This document shows positions 45,217 through 53,196 of a stretch of 64,000 nt of DNA, one piece after another; within the stretch, counting starts at the first letter, position 1; every line of letters starts with the position of its first letter. The DNA is taken from contig NZ_JBDOIO010000004.1 in NCBI RefSeq assembly GCF_039831995.1, positions 1,488,001 to 1,552,000 of the forward strand, in the 5' to 3' direction. Below the pieces are notes generated by a model that was not told the origin of the DNA, ran no database searches, and was given only the letters and a program-made list of their open reading frames with translations. A program made the translations under genes and the position numbers. Source of the stretch: Paenibacillus pabuli. GTDB lineage: Bacteria; Bacillota; Bacilli; Paenibacillales; Paenibacillaceae.

Positions 45217-45930
45217 ATGCAATCAATATTTTTAGTTGAAGATGATGCCAAGCTCGCAGGCTTGCTGACATCGTATCTCAACCGAAATGGTTTCCAGGTG
45301 CATGTCGTGGATGATTTCCGTCAAGTACTGGATGATTTTTTGAAGGTCGGTGCGGATCTGGTCCTCATGGATGTCAACCTTCCGCAATTTGATGGTTACT
45401 ACTGGTGCAGGCAGATCCGCACGCATTCCATATGTCCCATTTTATTTATTTCAGCACGTGACAGCGGTATGGATCAGGTTATGGCGCTGGAACATGGTGC
45501 GGATGATTATATTACCAAACCTTTTCAATATGAGGTGGTTTTGGCCAAGGTACGAAGCCAGCTGCGTAGGGCGTACGGCACATATGCTGCAGCACAGCAA
45601 GAGTTAAAAGTCCGGAATGGACCCATGGTACTGTATCCCGAGAGGTTTGTACTCGAACATCATGATTTAACTGTGGAGCTGACGCAAAAAGAAGCTGTAC
45701 TGGTTGAAGCACTAATGAGTAAGGCAGGGCGGGTGGTCAGCCGCGAGCGTTTGCTTGATCTGATGTGGGAAGATCAGCACTTTATCGATGATAATACATT
45801 GAATGTGTATATTACCCGTGTTCGCCGCAAGCTGAAGGATCTGGATGCAGAGGAGTTGTTGGAGACGGTGCGGGGAGCGGGCTATCGTTTACTCGATTTG
45901 GGGGCCAATGCTAAGGAGGACTTTCAATGA
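45217..45930 (+). CDS. OmpR-family response regulator (BceR-like)
   Basis: 237 residues: receiver with acidic pair E9-D10, phospho-acceptor in LVLMDVNLP (D52), switch residues and K in ITKPF; C-terminal winged helix with VSRERLLDLMWEDQ and NVYITRVRRKLKD. The kinase gene overlaps by ATGA and a BceAB-type transporter follows, so this is the regulator of a peptide-antibiotic sensing and detoxification module. Ribosome binding site GGAAGGAGAG. A 7-4-7 BceR-type operator was looked for upstream of 47102 and was not convincingly found. Confidence 0.93.
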   Translation: MQSIFLVEDDAKLAGLLTSYLNRNGFQVHVVDDFRQVLDDFLKVGADLVLMDVNLPQFDGYYWCRQIRTHSICPILFISARDSGMDQVMALEHGADDYITKPFQYEVVLAKVRSQLRRAYGTYAAAQQELKVRNGPMVLYPERFVLEHHDLTVELTQKEAVLVEALMSKAGRVVSRERLLDLMWEDQHFIDDNTLNVYITRVRRKLKDLDAEELLETVRGAGYRLLDLGANAKEDFQ

Positions 45931-46916
45931 AACTTTTCTTGAAAGACCAGTTACCCCTGGTTGGCTTCTATTTGCTTCAGATGCTGTTAGTCTCTTCGGT
46001 CTACTGGCTTTCGGGCGAAACTCGTCCTTTTCGAATTGTCCTATACGGGACGTTGATCAGCACGGTTATCTTCATCGTGTATCTGATTGTGCGTTATACT
46101 CAGCTCCATCATGTCTATCGTGCGCTTCAAGAGCCAAAGCAACTGATCATGGAACCTTTTCAGCCGCTAGGTAATGCTCCAGTGGCCCAAGCCGTTAAAG
46201 GGTTACTCCACGAACAAGAGCGAAAACGGCAGCAAGAAATGGGCAAATTGCGTACTCGAAATGAGCAGCAGGTCGTATTCATGAATCGTTGGGTTCATCA
46301 GATGAAGACACCACTGTCGATCATTCAATTAACACTGGAGGATGTGGAGGATCAGACAGCTAGCAGCATTCAGGATGAACTGGACAAAATGCGCAAAGGG
46401 CTGGAGATGGTTCTTCATTCTTCCAGATTGGAGCAGTTTGAAGGAGACTTTCGTGTTGAACGTCTCTCTCTTGGTGAAGTGATCCGAGGGAGTATTGCTG
46501 AAAATCGTCGCTTATTTATTCGCAAAGGTATCACACCGGACATCCGGATTGAAGAGGAGCTCCACATATACAGTGATGCCAAATGGCTGCGTTTTATGTT
46601 TACTCAAATTTTGACCAATGCCGTTAACTACTCGGACAGCAGGTCTGGCAAAAAGGTCATGATGACCGCCTACGTTCAGGGAGAGCGAACCGTTTTGGAC
46701 ATTCAGGATGAAGGAATCGGTATATCAGCGGAAGACATTCATCGCGTGTTTAATCCTTACTACACAGGGGAGAGGGGAAGGCAGTATCATGAGTCCACCG
46801 GGATGGGGTTGTATCTTGTCCGCGAGATCAGTGCACGTCTGGGTAACCGGGTTGAACTATTCTCAAAACTGGACGAAGGGACGCTGGTCCGCTTCAGTTG
46901 GACGAATCAAAAGTAG
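45927..46916 (+). CDS. Intramembrane-sensing histidine kinase (BceS-like)
   Basis: 329 residues: two N-terminal membrane helices (~12-34 and ~37-60) with almost no external loop, then a short linker, H-box RWVHQMKTPLSII and HATPase motifs (TNAVNYS, DEGIGI, GMGLYLV). Kinases of this build do not sense ligand directly but are switched by the transport activity of the partner BceAB transporter (family knowledge). Overlaps the regulator gene. Followed by a terminator, then by the transporter pair as a separate transcript. Confidence 0.93.
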   Translation: MKLFLKDQLPLVGFYLLQMLLVSSVYWLSGETRPFRIVLYGTLISTVIFIVYLIVRYTQLHHVYRALQEPKQLIMEPFQPLGNAPVAQAVKGLLHEQERKRQQEMGKLRTRNEQQVVFMNRWVHQMKTPLSIIQLTLEDVEDQTASSIQDELDKMRKGLEMVLHSSRLEQFEGDFRVERLSLGEVIRGSIAENRRLFIRKGITPDIRIEEELHIYSDAKWLRFMFTQILTNAVNYSDSRSGKKVMMTAYVQGERTVLDIQDEGIGISAEDIHRVFNPYYTGERGRQYHESTGMGLYLVREISARLGNRVELFSKLDEGTLVRFSWTNQK

Positions 46917-46920
46917 AGCG

Positions 46921-46947
46921 CTTTGCCTGAGGGCGAGGTGTTTTTTT
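46921..46947 (+). terminator. Terminator between the two-component genes and the transporter genes
   Basis: CTTTGCC pairs (with two wobbles) with GGCGAGG around a 4-base loop and is followed by seven T, so the transporter pair is transcribed separately. Confidence 0.75.
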
Positions 46948-47101
46948 GTGGATAAAAAAGTTGCAGTGAAAGGGGAACATAATCTTAAAGCTGTTGTAAG
47001 GAAAGTTTAAGGTTATTCGATAGCAGTGGTGCGGGAGGTCGGTTACGATAAGAATAAGTTATCAGAACAATAAGACTAGCTACATTGGAGGGGAATAATT
47101 T

Positions 47102-47872
47102 ATGGAGATGTTACAGGTCTCGGCACTGAATAAAATATACCAGGGTAGAGTACAAACTCAGGCCCTAAGCGACATTCATCTGACCATCAAACAGGGTGAG
47201 TTTGTTGGCATTATGGGTCCTTCAGGAAGTGGCAAAACGACGTTGCTGAATATGGTCTCTACGATAGATGAACCCAGTTCGGGCAAAGTACTCATTAACG
47301 GCAAGAATCCTTTTGAGTTGAGAAAAAAAGAACTCGCCATGTTCCGGCGCAGGGAACTCGGATTTGTCTTTCAGGATTTTAATCTGCTGGACACCTTGAC
47401 GGTTGCAGAGAATATTGTATTACCGCTAACGCTGGACAAGGTGAAATATAAGGAGATGGAGAGCAGGTTGATACGAATCACGAACCAGCTCGGGATTGAT
47501 CACATCTTGGACAAACGCATTTATGAAATTTCAGGCGGACAGCGGCAGCGTACAGCCATCGCCAGAGCGATGATTAACATGCCATCGATCGTGCTCGCGG
47601 ATGAACCGACAGGGGCGCTGGATTCCACGTCTTCACAAGCCGTGATGGAATCACTAGAACAGATTAATCAACTAGAGAAAACGACCATTATGCTGGTGAC
47701 GCATGATCCACTTGCCGCCAGTTTCTGTCATCGCATCGTATTTATCAAGGATGGCAAGCTTGCTGCAGAGGTCCATCGCGGGGACAATCGTCAGACCTTC
47801 TTTCAGCGGATCATCGATACCTTATCCTTTTGGGGAGGTAATTCACATGAACTTTCCTCAGTTCGCGTTTAA
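47102..47872 (+). CDS. Bacitracin-type peptide ABC transporter ATPase (BceA-like)
   Basis: 256 residues of the MacB/BceA class: Walker A GPSGSGKTTLLN near residue 40, Q-loop FQDFNLLD, signature ISGGQRQRTAIARA, Walker B IVLADEPTGALD, H-loop VTHD. The final ~30 residues form the family's C-terminal extension. It pairs with the permease that overlaps its end by 26 bases. Expression should be induced through the upstream two-component pair when a peptide antibiotic attacks the envelope. Ribosome binding site TTGGAGGGG. Confidence 0.94.
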   Translation: MEMLQVSALNKIYQGRVQTQALSDIHLTIKQGEFVGIMGPSGSGKTTLLNMVSTIDEPSSGKVLINGKNPFELRKKELAMFRRRELGFVFQDFNLLDTLTVAENIVLPLTLDKVKYKEMESRLIRITNQLGIDHILDKRIYEISGGQRQRTAIARAMINMPSIVLADEPTGALDSTSSQAVMESLEQINQLEKTTIMLVTHDPLAASFCHRIVFIKDGKLAAEVHRGDNRQTFFQRIIDTLSFWGGNSHELSSVRV

Positions 47873-49796
47873 TAATATTCGGCGGAATGGACGGGCGTAT
47901 GTTGCCTTTTTTCTAAGTAGTGTATTTATGGTTATGATCTTCTTCGCTTATGCGGTATTCAGCTATCATCCTTATGTGGCGAATATGCCGATAGGCAAGA
48001 CAACGGCGTCCGGAATGCAAATTGCTTCAATTATAGTGTATGTATTTGCGATCTTTTTCGTCATGTACTCCATCAGTGCTTTTCTAAAATCACGGAATAA
48101 AGAATTCGGCATCTTGACGATATTGGGTGCAGAACCAGGACAGATTCGAAGACTTGTCATCATGGAAAATATGCTGATCGGTTCCCTTTCCATTGTGGCT
48201 GGCATAGGTGGTGGCATGTTGCTGTCCAAGCTGTTTCTTATGCTCACTACTCGGTTTATCGGCATGGAGGATCTGCCCTTTTATTTCCCGACAAAAGCGA
48301 TATTGATTACGGTGTGTGCCTTTTTGCTGTTATTTTTCTGTATTTCCCTGTTTACATTGATTTTTATCGGTAACAAGCGTGCGCTTGAGTTGTTGACAGG
48401 TACGAGTAAACCCAAAAAGGAACCCAAAGCATCCTGGCTGCTTTCGCTTATAGGGCTTGCGTTGCTGTCGGCCGGATTCATTGCCTTATACAGTGATTTA
48501 TCGGGTGGAAACATACTGATCGCTGCAGTGGCAGGCATAGGCGGGACTTATTTTTTCTACTCCCAGCTCTCGGTTCTGGCTATTCGATTGATGAAACGCA
48601 ACCGTAAGCGGATGTGGCACGGGACGAGGTTATTGTGGATTTCGGAGATGAGCTACAAGATCAAGGACAACGCACGTATGCTGTTCATGGTGACGGTTGT
48701 GATTGCCATTGCATCGATGAGCGCTGTAGTCATCCTATCCCTGGATCAGGAGAATCGTCAGGTCTTTAAGGACAATACATTTCCGATTCGTTACAACGTA
48801 TATAGTGCATTAGACCAGCCCAATATGGCTCCTGTTAATGAGGTTCTGGACGCTGCCGGCCTGGAATATCAGGAGGTTTACCTGAAGTATTTTTATGCTG
48901 GCGCGGATGATAGTCGTGTAACCGTGATGTCACTAAGTGAATACAATCGTTTTAACACTATACGGAACAAACCGACACAGACGCTGACAGATCATGCAGT
49001 TATTTTTATTGACTCCCGGAATGATGACAAGCGAATGGAGTCTGAGACATTTCGTTCCTATGCTGCTGGAGATCAGTTCGTGCTGAACACCCCATTGGAT
49101 TCACTGAACCTCAACATCAAGTATAGTGAAAAAGACCCGGTATTCAGCGACATACTCTATTCAACAGCAATGGTAATTATAAAGGATGAAGAATTCAACA
49201 AACTGACGGAGCCATTGGATAAGGACGCTCTTTCAGGCAAATATCTGTATCAAATCCCAGCATGGGGCCAGTCTGTACCGGATCGTGAATCATCCGAAGC
49301 TCTGGTCAGTGACCGCTTGAAAGGCATTGATGAAGTAATAAAGGAGCGCTCGGCGGATAGGGAATTCTCCGGTTATTTTACGACACGATATACTGATTTC
49401 GAAGAATTTAGACAGACAACAGCGCTAATTACTTTTTTGGGTATTTTTATCGGCTTGATCTTTTCAATCTCGTCAGCCAGTTTTCTATATTTCCGATTGC
49501 ACACGGATCTGGAGTCGGATGGAAGAATGGTACACTCCCTTTCGAAGATGGGACTCAGTTTCCAGGAAATGAAAAAATCATCCACGATTCAGATTGCGGT
49601 TCTCTTTTTCTTTCCCATTTTGATCTCAATCGTGGAAACACTGGTTGTGGTTAGACCGTTCCTGACTCAATTCGGGATTGCCAACTATACCGTTCCTGTG
49701 TTAACCGTGTTTGGAGCGTTCTTGTTGGCACAGACTTTTTATTTCCTTGTTATTCGTGCAAAATACATCTCTTCGCTGCGAAAAATGATGGTATAG
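47847..49796 (+). CDS. Peptide-resistance ABC permease (BceB-like, FtsX domains)
   Basis: 649 residues from the ATG at 47847 after GGGGAGGTA; the frame is open far upstream inside the ATPase gene. About ten membrane helices with two FtsX regions and a large external domain (~residues 300-530) between helices 7 and 8, the hallmark of BceB, where it contacts the antibiotic-lipid complex (family knowledge). Acts with the ATPase to free lipid II-cycle intermediates and signals to the kinase. The specific antibiotic cannot be read from the sequence. Confidence 0.93.
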   Translation: MNFPQFAFNNIRRNGRAYVAFFLSSVFMVMIFFAYAVFSYHPYVANMPIGKTTASGMQIASIIVYVFAIFFVMYSISAFLKSRNKEFGILTILGAEPGQIRRLVIMENMLIGSLSIVAGIGGGMLLSKLFLMLTTRFIGMEDLPFYFPTKAILITVCAFLLLFFCISLFTLIFIGNKRALELLTGTSKPKKEPKASWLLSLIGLALLSAGFIALYSDLSGGNILIAAVAGIGGTYFFYSQLSVLAIRLMKRNRKRMWHGTRLLWISEMSYKIKDNARMLFMVTVVIAIASMSAVVILSLDQENRQVFKDNTFPIRYNVYSALDQPNMAPVNEVLDAAGLEYQEVYLKYFYAGADDSRVTVMSLSEYNRFNTIRNKPTQTLTDHAVIFIDSRNDDKRMESETFRSYAAGDQFVLNTPLDSLNLNIKYSEKDPVFSDILYSTAMVIIKDEEFNKLTEPLDKDALSGKYLYQIPAWGQSVPDRESSEALVSDRLKGIDEVIKERSADREFSGYFTTRYTDFEEFRQTTALITFLGIFIGLIFSISSASFLYFRLHTDLESDGRMVHSLSKMGLSFQEMKKSSTIQIAVLFFFPILISIVETLVVVRPFLTQFGIANYTVPVLTVFGAFLLAQTFYFLVIRAKYISSLRKMMV

Positions 49797-49836
49797 ATTA
49801 TACTGAGGCAGCGCTGATCAGTCACATCTTTGAGCC

Positions 49837-49879
49837 ATAGTCGGGATTTCTTGATTCTAATCAAGGTGATCCCGGCTAT
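49837..49879 (+). terminator. Hairpin after the BceB-like gene (no T-tract)
   Basis: ATAG-CGGGAT...CTTGATT pairs with AATCAAG...ATCCCG-CTAT, a long stable stem, but TGTACTATAC follows instead of a T-run. Terminator or mRNA-stabilising structure. Confidence 0.5.
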
Positions 49880-49928
49880 TGTACTATACAATGAGTTTAT
49901 TCCACGAACATCTAAGGAGGAATAAACG

Positions 49929-50270
49929 ATGAGTACGATTTCTTTGCAAGCCGTCAAGGAGTTCCAGACAGAACGCTTTACGAAACGCATTCTATTTCAG
50001 CATAACGGTGGGGTCACGTTTGCGCTGCATTTCCTGCCGGGGCAACAACTGCCTGTTCATAAGCATCCTGGAACGGATGTGCTTGTCCTTGTTATCGAAG
50101 GAGAAGGAACGATCATATTGGATGGGGTTGAACAGAAGGTACAACAGGAAGATGTGATCTGCTGCAGTGGAGAGGATACATTTGCTTTTCATAATACGGG
50201 AAGCCGTGAAGCGCGGTTGTTTGTTGTACTAAACAAGGTGCCTGATGAATCGTATGCCCGGGACGTATAA
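49929..50270 (+). CDS. Small cupin-domain protein
   Basis: 113-residue single cupin: motif 1 PGQQLPVHKHPGTDVLVLVIEG (two His and a later Glu as metal ligands) and motif 2 around VICCSGEDTFAFHNTG with the last His. Such small cupins bind metal and small ligands; no activity can be assigned. The ATG at 49929 follows AAGGAGGA. It stands alone between the Bce-like module and a terminator shared with the converging DUF59 operon. Confidence 0.88.
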   Translation: MSTISLQAVKEFQTERFTKRILFQHNGGVTFALHFLPGQQLPVHKHPGTDVLVLVIEGEGTIILDGVEQKVQQEDVICCSGEDTFAFHNTGSREARLFVVLNKVPDESYARDV

Positions 50271-50335
50271 TTGGATCTGAATAGCTCCAGCCTGTAAAAA
50301 TTCCATAAGAATCACAAAAAAAAATCATGCCAAGC

Positions 50336-50387
50336 AAAAAGCGTACTATCTCTCTTAAATGGAGATCTAGTACGTTTTTTTGTGTGT
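50336..50387. terminator. Bidirectional terminator between cupin and DUF59 genes
   Basis: AAAAAGCGTACTA-TCTC pairs with GAGA-TAGTACGTTTTTTT with a 2-base bulge. T-runs occur on both strands. Confidence 0.8.
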
Positions 50388-50425
50388 TTAATGGTTCGTC
50401 TCAGGGGGCCATATGGATTACCAAC

Positions 50426-50734
50426 TTAAAAGTATCCCAGCATTTCCTTCGCTTCATTCGACATCATCTCGGGAGACCACTGAGGTTCCCATACCAACTG
50501 CACATCAACATCCTTATGGTCTGTATGCTCCTGCAGTACCCATTTCACCGCACCGAGAATCGTATCATGAAGAGGGCAGCCCGGAGTGGTCAAAGTCATG
50601 CGGACCCAAACCCGTCCCGGCTCCTCTTGAACTTCATATACGAGCCCAAGGTCTACAATGTTAACGCCTAGCTCTGGGTCGTAGACCTCCTTGAGACATT
50701 CAACCAGTTGGTTCACCTGTTCCGTCTGTTCCAT
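50426..50734 (-). CDS. DUF59/MIP18-family metal-sulfur cluster assembly factor
   Basis: 102 residues: CLKEVYDPELGVNIVDLGLVY and the conserved motif LTTPGCPLHD with the reactive Cys, the signature of the SufT/PaaD/MIP18 family that assists Fe-S cluster assembly or maturation. The ATG at 50734 has GGAG at 10 bases; a GTG at 50743 is too near that site. Last gene of the leftward operon that starts from the FNR/CRP-type site at 52946. A role in maturing Fe-S proteins of nitrate respiration, such as NarG/NarH, is a reasonable inference. Confidence 0.88.
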   Translation of the reverse strand: MEQTEQVNQLVECLKEVYDPELGVNIVDLGLVYEVQEEPGRVWVRMTLTTPGCPLHDTILGAVKWVLQEHTDHKDVDVQLVWEPQWSPEMMSNEAKEMLGYF

Positions 50735-50755
50735 ATGTTCCACGCTCCATTCACA

Positions 50756-51988
50756 TTAATGTTTGAACACCCTTGCAATCATGAAGATGTAAGCCATAGA
50801 GAAGACAGATAAAAGGGTACCGCCAACCATCATCACCTCTGCTAGATTGATCAAGACACCACTGACAAGCAGAAGACTGGAAGCAACCATTGCGATCAAA
50901 CCCCAGTTCACATGACGCTGACTTAACATACCAGCCATAAGAGGCGTTCCTGGTTTTCCGGCTTGCTTGCCATATTTGTGCGTCCACCATAGAAAGGGGA
51001 CAATCTTCGATGCATAACCCAGAATGGTTAATGAGACCCAGCCACCAAGGTAAAGCCAGCCTGCCAGAAGGACTACCCGCGCATGAAGCAGTAATTCGGG
51101 TCCTTGCGACGCATAGATCAACAGGGCAACCATAAATGCTGCCAGTGCACGGCTTACGTAGACAGACCAGCGTATGCCTGGACCAGGATTGTTTTTGTGA
51201 CGTTTCTCCTGTATTTGTTCCAAATGGTATACATAGACCAGCATACCCGCTGTCAGTAGCAGGAGTGCAAGCCAGAGTAAACCTTCCTTATGATCGGTCA
51301 GAAATGCAGTAACGCCTGTAATTACAGCTGCATTCCACAATAAGAGGATTACCTTTTGAAGTCGGACTGGATAATGATGCGAAAGGTAGAACATGGGCAG
51401 CATTTTGTAGCTGAATCCTGTAATTAACATGCCGAACCACCCGATGGTCCCCATCCAGATATGAGCCCCGAATATTCGTTCATGCAGTCCGTTCCATTGT
51501 CCGAAGGCAAAATTCAAACCCATTAACATGCCCGTCAGCCCGGTAAGAACCAAATAGAGACAAGCACAAGCCGTACTTACCGTAATCGGATTCCATTGCG
51601 ATGCTTTATATAACGTGACCGCCATATTCCATCCGAACAGCAAAATTCCAATCAGGGCACAGGTAGCAAAACCTGCAAGCCAGCGTACATCTGCCCGAAC
51701 GAATCCATATAACATGCCAATGACACCGATACTAAACATTACATAATGGATGTAACCAAGCCTCGTACTGTAAATATCGGACTGCAAAATCACATGAATC
51801 AGTTGATAAACAGCCCCCATGGCCAGCATGGTCGCCCATCCCAGGACAAACAGATGGGCATGGAACCATCCCTCCGGCCCTCGTAACTCATCGCCAAGCC
51901 AACCTGTCAGAGACAGAAGGGAAAATGCATGGTACGCGATAAATCCGAGGATGCCTGTAACGATAAACCAAAATGGCAGCCTGGACAC
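50756..51988 (-). CDS. Polytopic membrane protein related to heme-copper oxidase subunit I/NnrS
   Basis: 410 residues with about 12 membrane helices and several His in or next to helices (GWFHAHLFVLGWA, YQLIHVILQ, GAHIWMGTIGWF, LLLHARVVLLAGW) as expected of a heme-binding subunit I-like fold. It lacks the full HPEVY-type copper centre motif, so a proton-pumping oxidase role is unlikely. Such proteins accompany nitrate/NO respiration genes, where NnrS-like members protect against nitric oxide (family knowledge; assignment inferred). GTG start after GGGAGGG. Fourteen bases after the DUF2249 gene, within the FNR-controlled leftward operon. Confidence 0.78.
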   Translation of the reverse strand: MSRLPFWFIVTGILGFIAYHAFSLLSLTGWLGDELRGPEGWFHAHLFVLGWATMLAMGAVYQLIHVILQSDIYSTRLGYIHYVMFSIGVIGMLYGFVRADVRWLAGFATCALIGILLFGWNMAVTLYKASQWNPITVSTACACLYLVLTGLTGMLMGLNFAFGQWNGLHERIFGAHIWMGTIGWFGMLITGFSYKMLPMFYLSHHYPVRLQKVILLLWNAAVITGVTAFLTDHKEGLLWLALLLLTAGMLVYVYHLEQIQEKRHKNNPGPGIRWSVYVSRALAAFMVALLIYASQGPELLLHARVVLLAGWLYLGGWVSLTILGYASKIVPFLWWTHKYGKQAGKPGTPLMAGMLSQRHVNWGLIAMVASSLLLVSGVLINLAEVMMVGGTLLSVFSMAYIFMIARVFKH

Positions 51989-52002
51989 GGCGCTACCCTC
52001 CC

Positions 52003-52590
52003 TTATCCTTTTATGATTCTAAGCTTGGCTGTACCATCCACCTGGTCCTCTACGGTGAAAGAACATCCGAGATGATTCAGTTCTTCCATCAAGAAGACAG
52101 GAACACGGTCATTATGAATGAGAACCATCTGTCCAGGCTCACAGCGCTTTAGCGCGGCCAGTGTTCTCATCATCGGCTGCGGCGGCTCCAATCCCCGGTT
52201 ATCCAGTGTGATGGTTGGGAACAGGATCGTCTCGTCAGAGTTGTAAGTAAGTCTAGTTGAGTCAGGCTCTCCGGTGCACCCAGAGGGATCTTCTTCCGAG
52301 TCCAGGACTTCTGCGGTATGGACTGTCGCGTCCTTGAGCCACGTTTTATTTTTGCGGTGTACAAATGTGGTACGCCAGTGCTCGGCATTGATTTGTTCCG
52401 ACGAATGGGAATAGCCTCTCATTTTAAGAAGGCCGAGCAGGGGTGTGGGCTTGAAAGGAGCGTGGAGCACAAACACATCCATGGGGTCCAGCCCCTTTAC
52501 GGTGTTCATAATAAGTTGGAACGGCTCTAACTTTTTGCTCAAATGAGGCCGGACATCGAGTTCTATGATTCGGTTATCCGCTGAAGGCAT
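52003..52590 (-). CDS. Tandem DUF2249-domain protein
   Basis: 195 residues with two DUF2249 (TusA/SirA-fold-like) units: residues ~5-75 (ELDVRPHLSKKLEPFQLIM..MDVFVLHAPFKPTPLLGLL) and ~120-193 (TLDNRGLEPPQPMMRTLAAL..GQMVLIHNDRVPVFLMEEL). The linker is acidic (DSEEDPSGCTGEPDS). Start uncertain: ATG 52590 chosen, with in-frame TTG 52605 and GTG 52599 as alternatives. DUF2249 genes often lie with denitrification and NO-response genes; their biochemical role is not established. Second gene of the leftward operon. Confidence 0.82.
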   Translation of the reverse strand: MPSADNRIIELDVRPHLSKKLEPFQLIMNTVKGLDPMDVFVLHAPFKPTPLLGLLKMRGYSHSSEQINAEHWRTTFVHRKNKTWLKDATVHTAEVLDSEEDPSGCTGEPDSTRLTYNSDETILFPTITLDNRGLEPPQPMMRTLAALKRCEPGQMVLIHNDRVPVFLMEELNHLGCSFTVEDQVDGTAKLRIIKG

Positions 52591-52641
52591 GTGGCTCACA
52601 TCCAATCTTGTAAGTTCGTGCTCTGTTTAAGGGTATCCATT

Positions 52642-52875
52642 CTACAGTTTGCTGATTTTGACCTGGAAGACAGATGGACCCTGTTCGATATATTCCCAGG
52701 TGAAACCGTCTGGATGAGCAGACTGAAACTGGAAACGCAAGGGCACCGGATCATGATCATTGATCAGCAGCATGGCTTCATTTGGCGGCAATTGTTCAAA
52801 AGTTTCGAAGATGATTTTATGTTTCAGATGCGGTGGATACTCGGTTGCATTAATCGTTGCTGCATATGTGTTCAT
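52642..52875 (-). CDS. Single DUF2249-domain protein
   Basis: 77 residues from the ATG at 52875, preceded by AGGAGGA at 7 bases; an upstream in-frame start (52914) lies at the predicted transcription start and is rejected. One DUF2249 unit: HLKHKIIFETFEQLPPNEAM followed by LLINDHDPVPLRFQF and FTWEYIEQGPSVFQVKI. First gene of the leftward operon, whose mRNA is predicted to begin at about 52912, directly under the perfect TGTGA-N6-TCACA site. Confidence 0.85.
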   Translation of the reverse strand: MNTYAATINATEYPPHLKHKIIFETFEQLPPNEAMLLINDHDPVPLRFQFQSAHPDGFTWEYIEQGPSVFQVKISKL

Positions 52876-52918
52876 AGGTTGTTCCTCCTGAATCGGTTTA
52901 GTGTGGCGCTGCAAACTG

Positions 52919-52961
52919 AGTATAGAAAATATGTAGGGTCATCTGTGTGAGCGTGCTCACA
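52919..52961 (-). promoter_or_regulatory. FNR/CRP-type activator site and promoter of the leftward operon
   Basis: TGTGAGCGTGCTCACA (52946-52961) matches the Bacillus Fnr/CRP consensus TGTGA-N6-TCACA perfectly, and the palindrome extends to 20 bases (52944-52963). On the minus strand TATACT (52924-52919) is the -10 element; the implied start is 52912, which puts the site centre at exactly -41.5, the class II activator position. Confidence 0.88.
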
Positions 52962-53066
52962 CATTTTATTTTTGTCATAATCTTGCCTCATTTTTTATGG
53001 ATTCCAGCTTGGAGCACGGATTGCGGGAGATTTAGTAATAGGTGATGTGCACTATGTTTCACTCAT

Positions 53067-53109
53067 TGTGATATTTTGCACAGTTACGTTGCCAAGACAT
53101 CCTTATATT
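53067..53109 (+). promoter_or_regulatory. FNR/CRP-type activator site and promoter of moaA-narGHJIK
   Basis: TGTGATATTTTGCACA (53067-53082) matches TGTGA-N6-TCACA at nine of ten defined bases. TATATT (53104-53109) is the -10 element; the implied start near 53116 again puts the site centre at -41.5. The leader to moaA is about 80 bases. No separate promoter was seen before narG. Confidence 0.82.
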
Positions 53110-53196
53110 TAGCGACAAGATGACAAGTGATGAGAGGAATGATGGAGCCTTCATCCAGCCATAGTGAATTACACCTAGAGGAAGGAGGAGCTTGAT

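Noticed and set aside
46948..47101. BceR-type operator upstream of the BceA-like gene
   Set aside because: No 7-4-7 inverted repeat of the expected kind could be seen; only loose GTTA/TAAC pairs occur by chance in AT-rich sequence.
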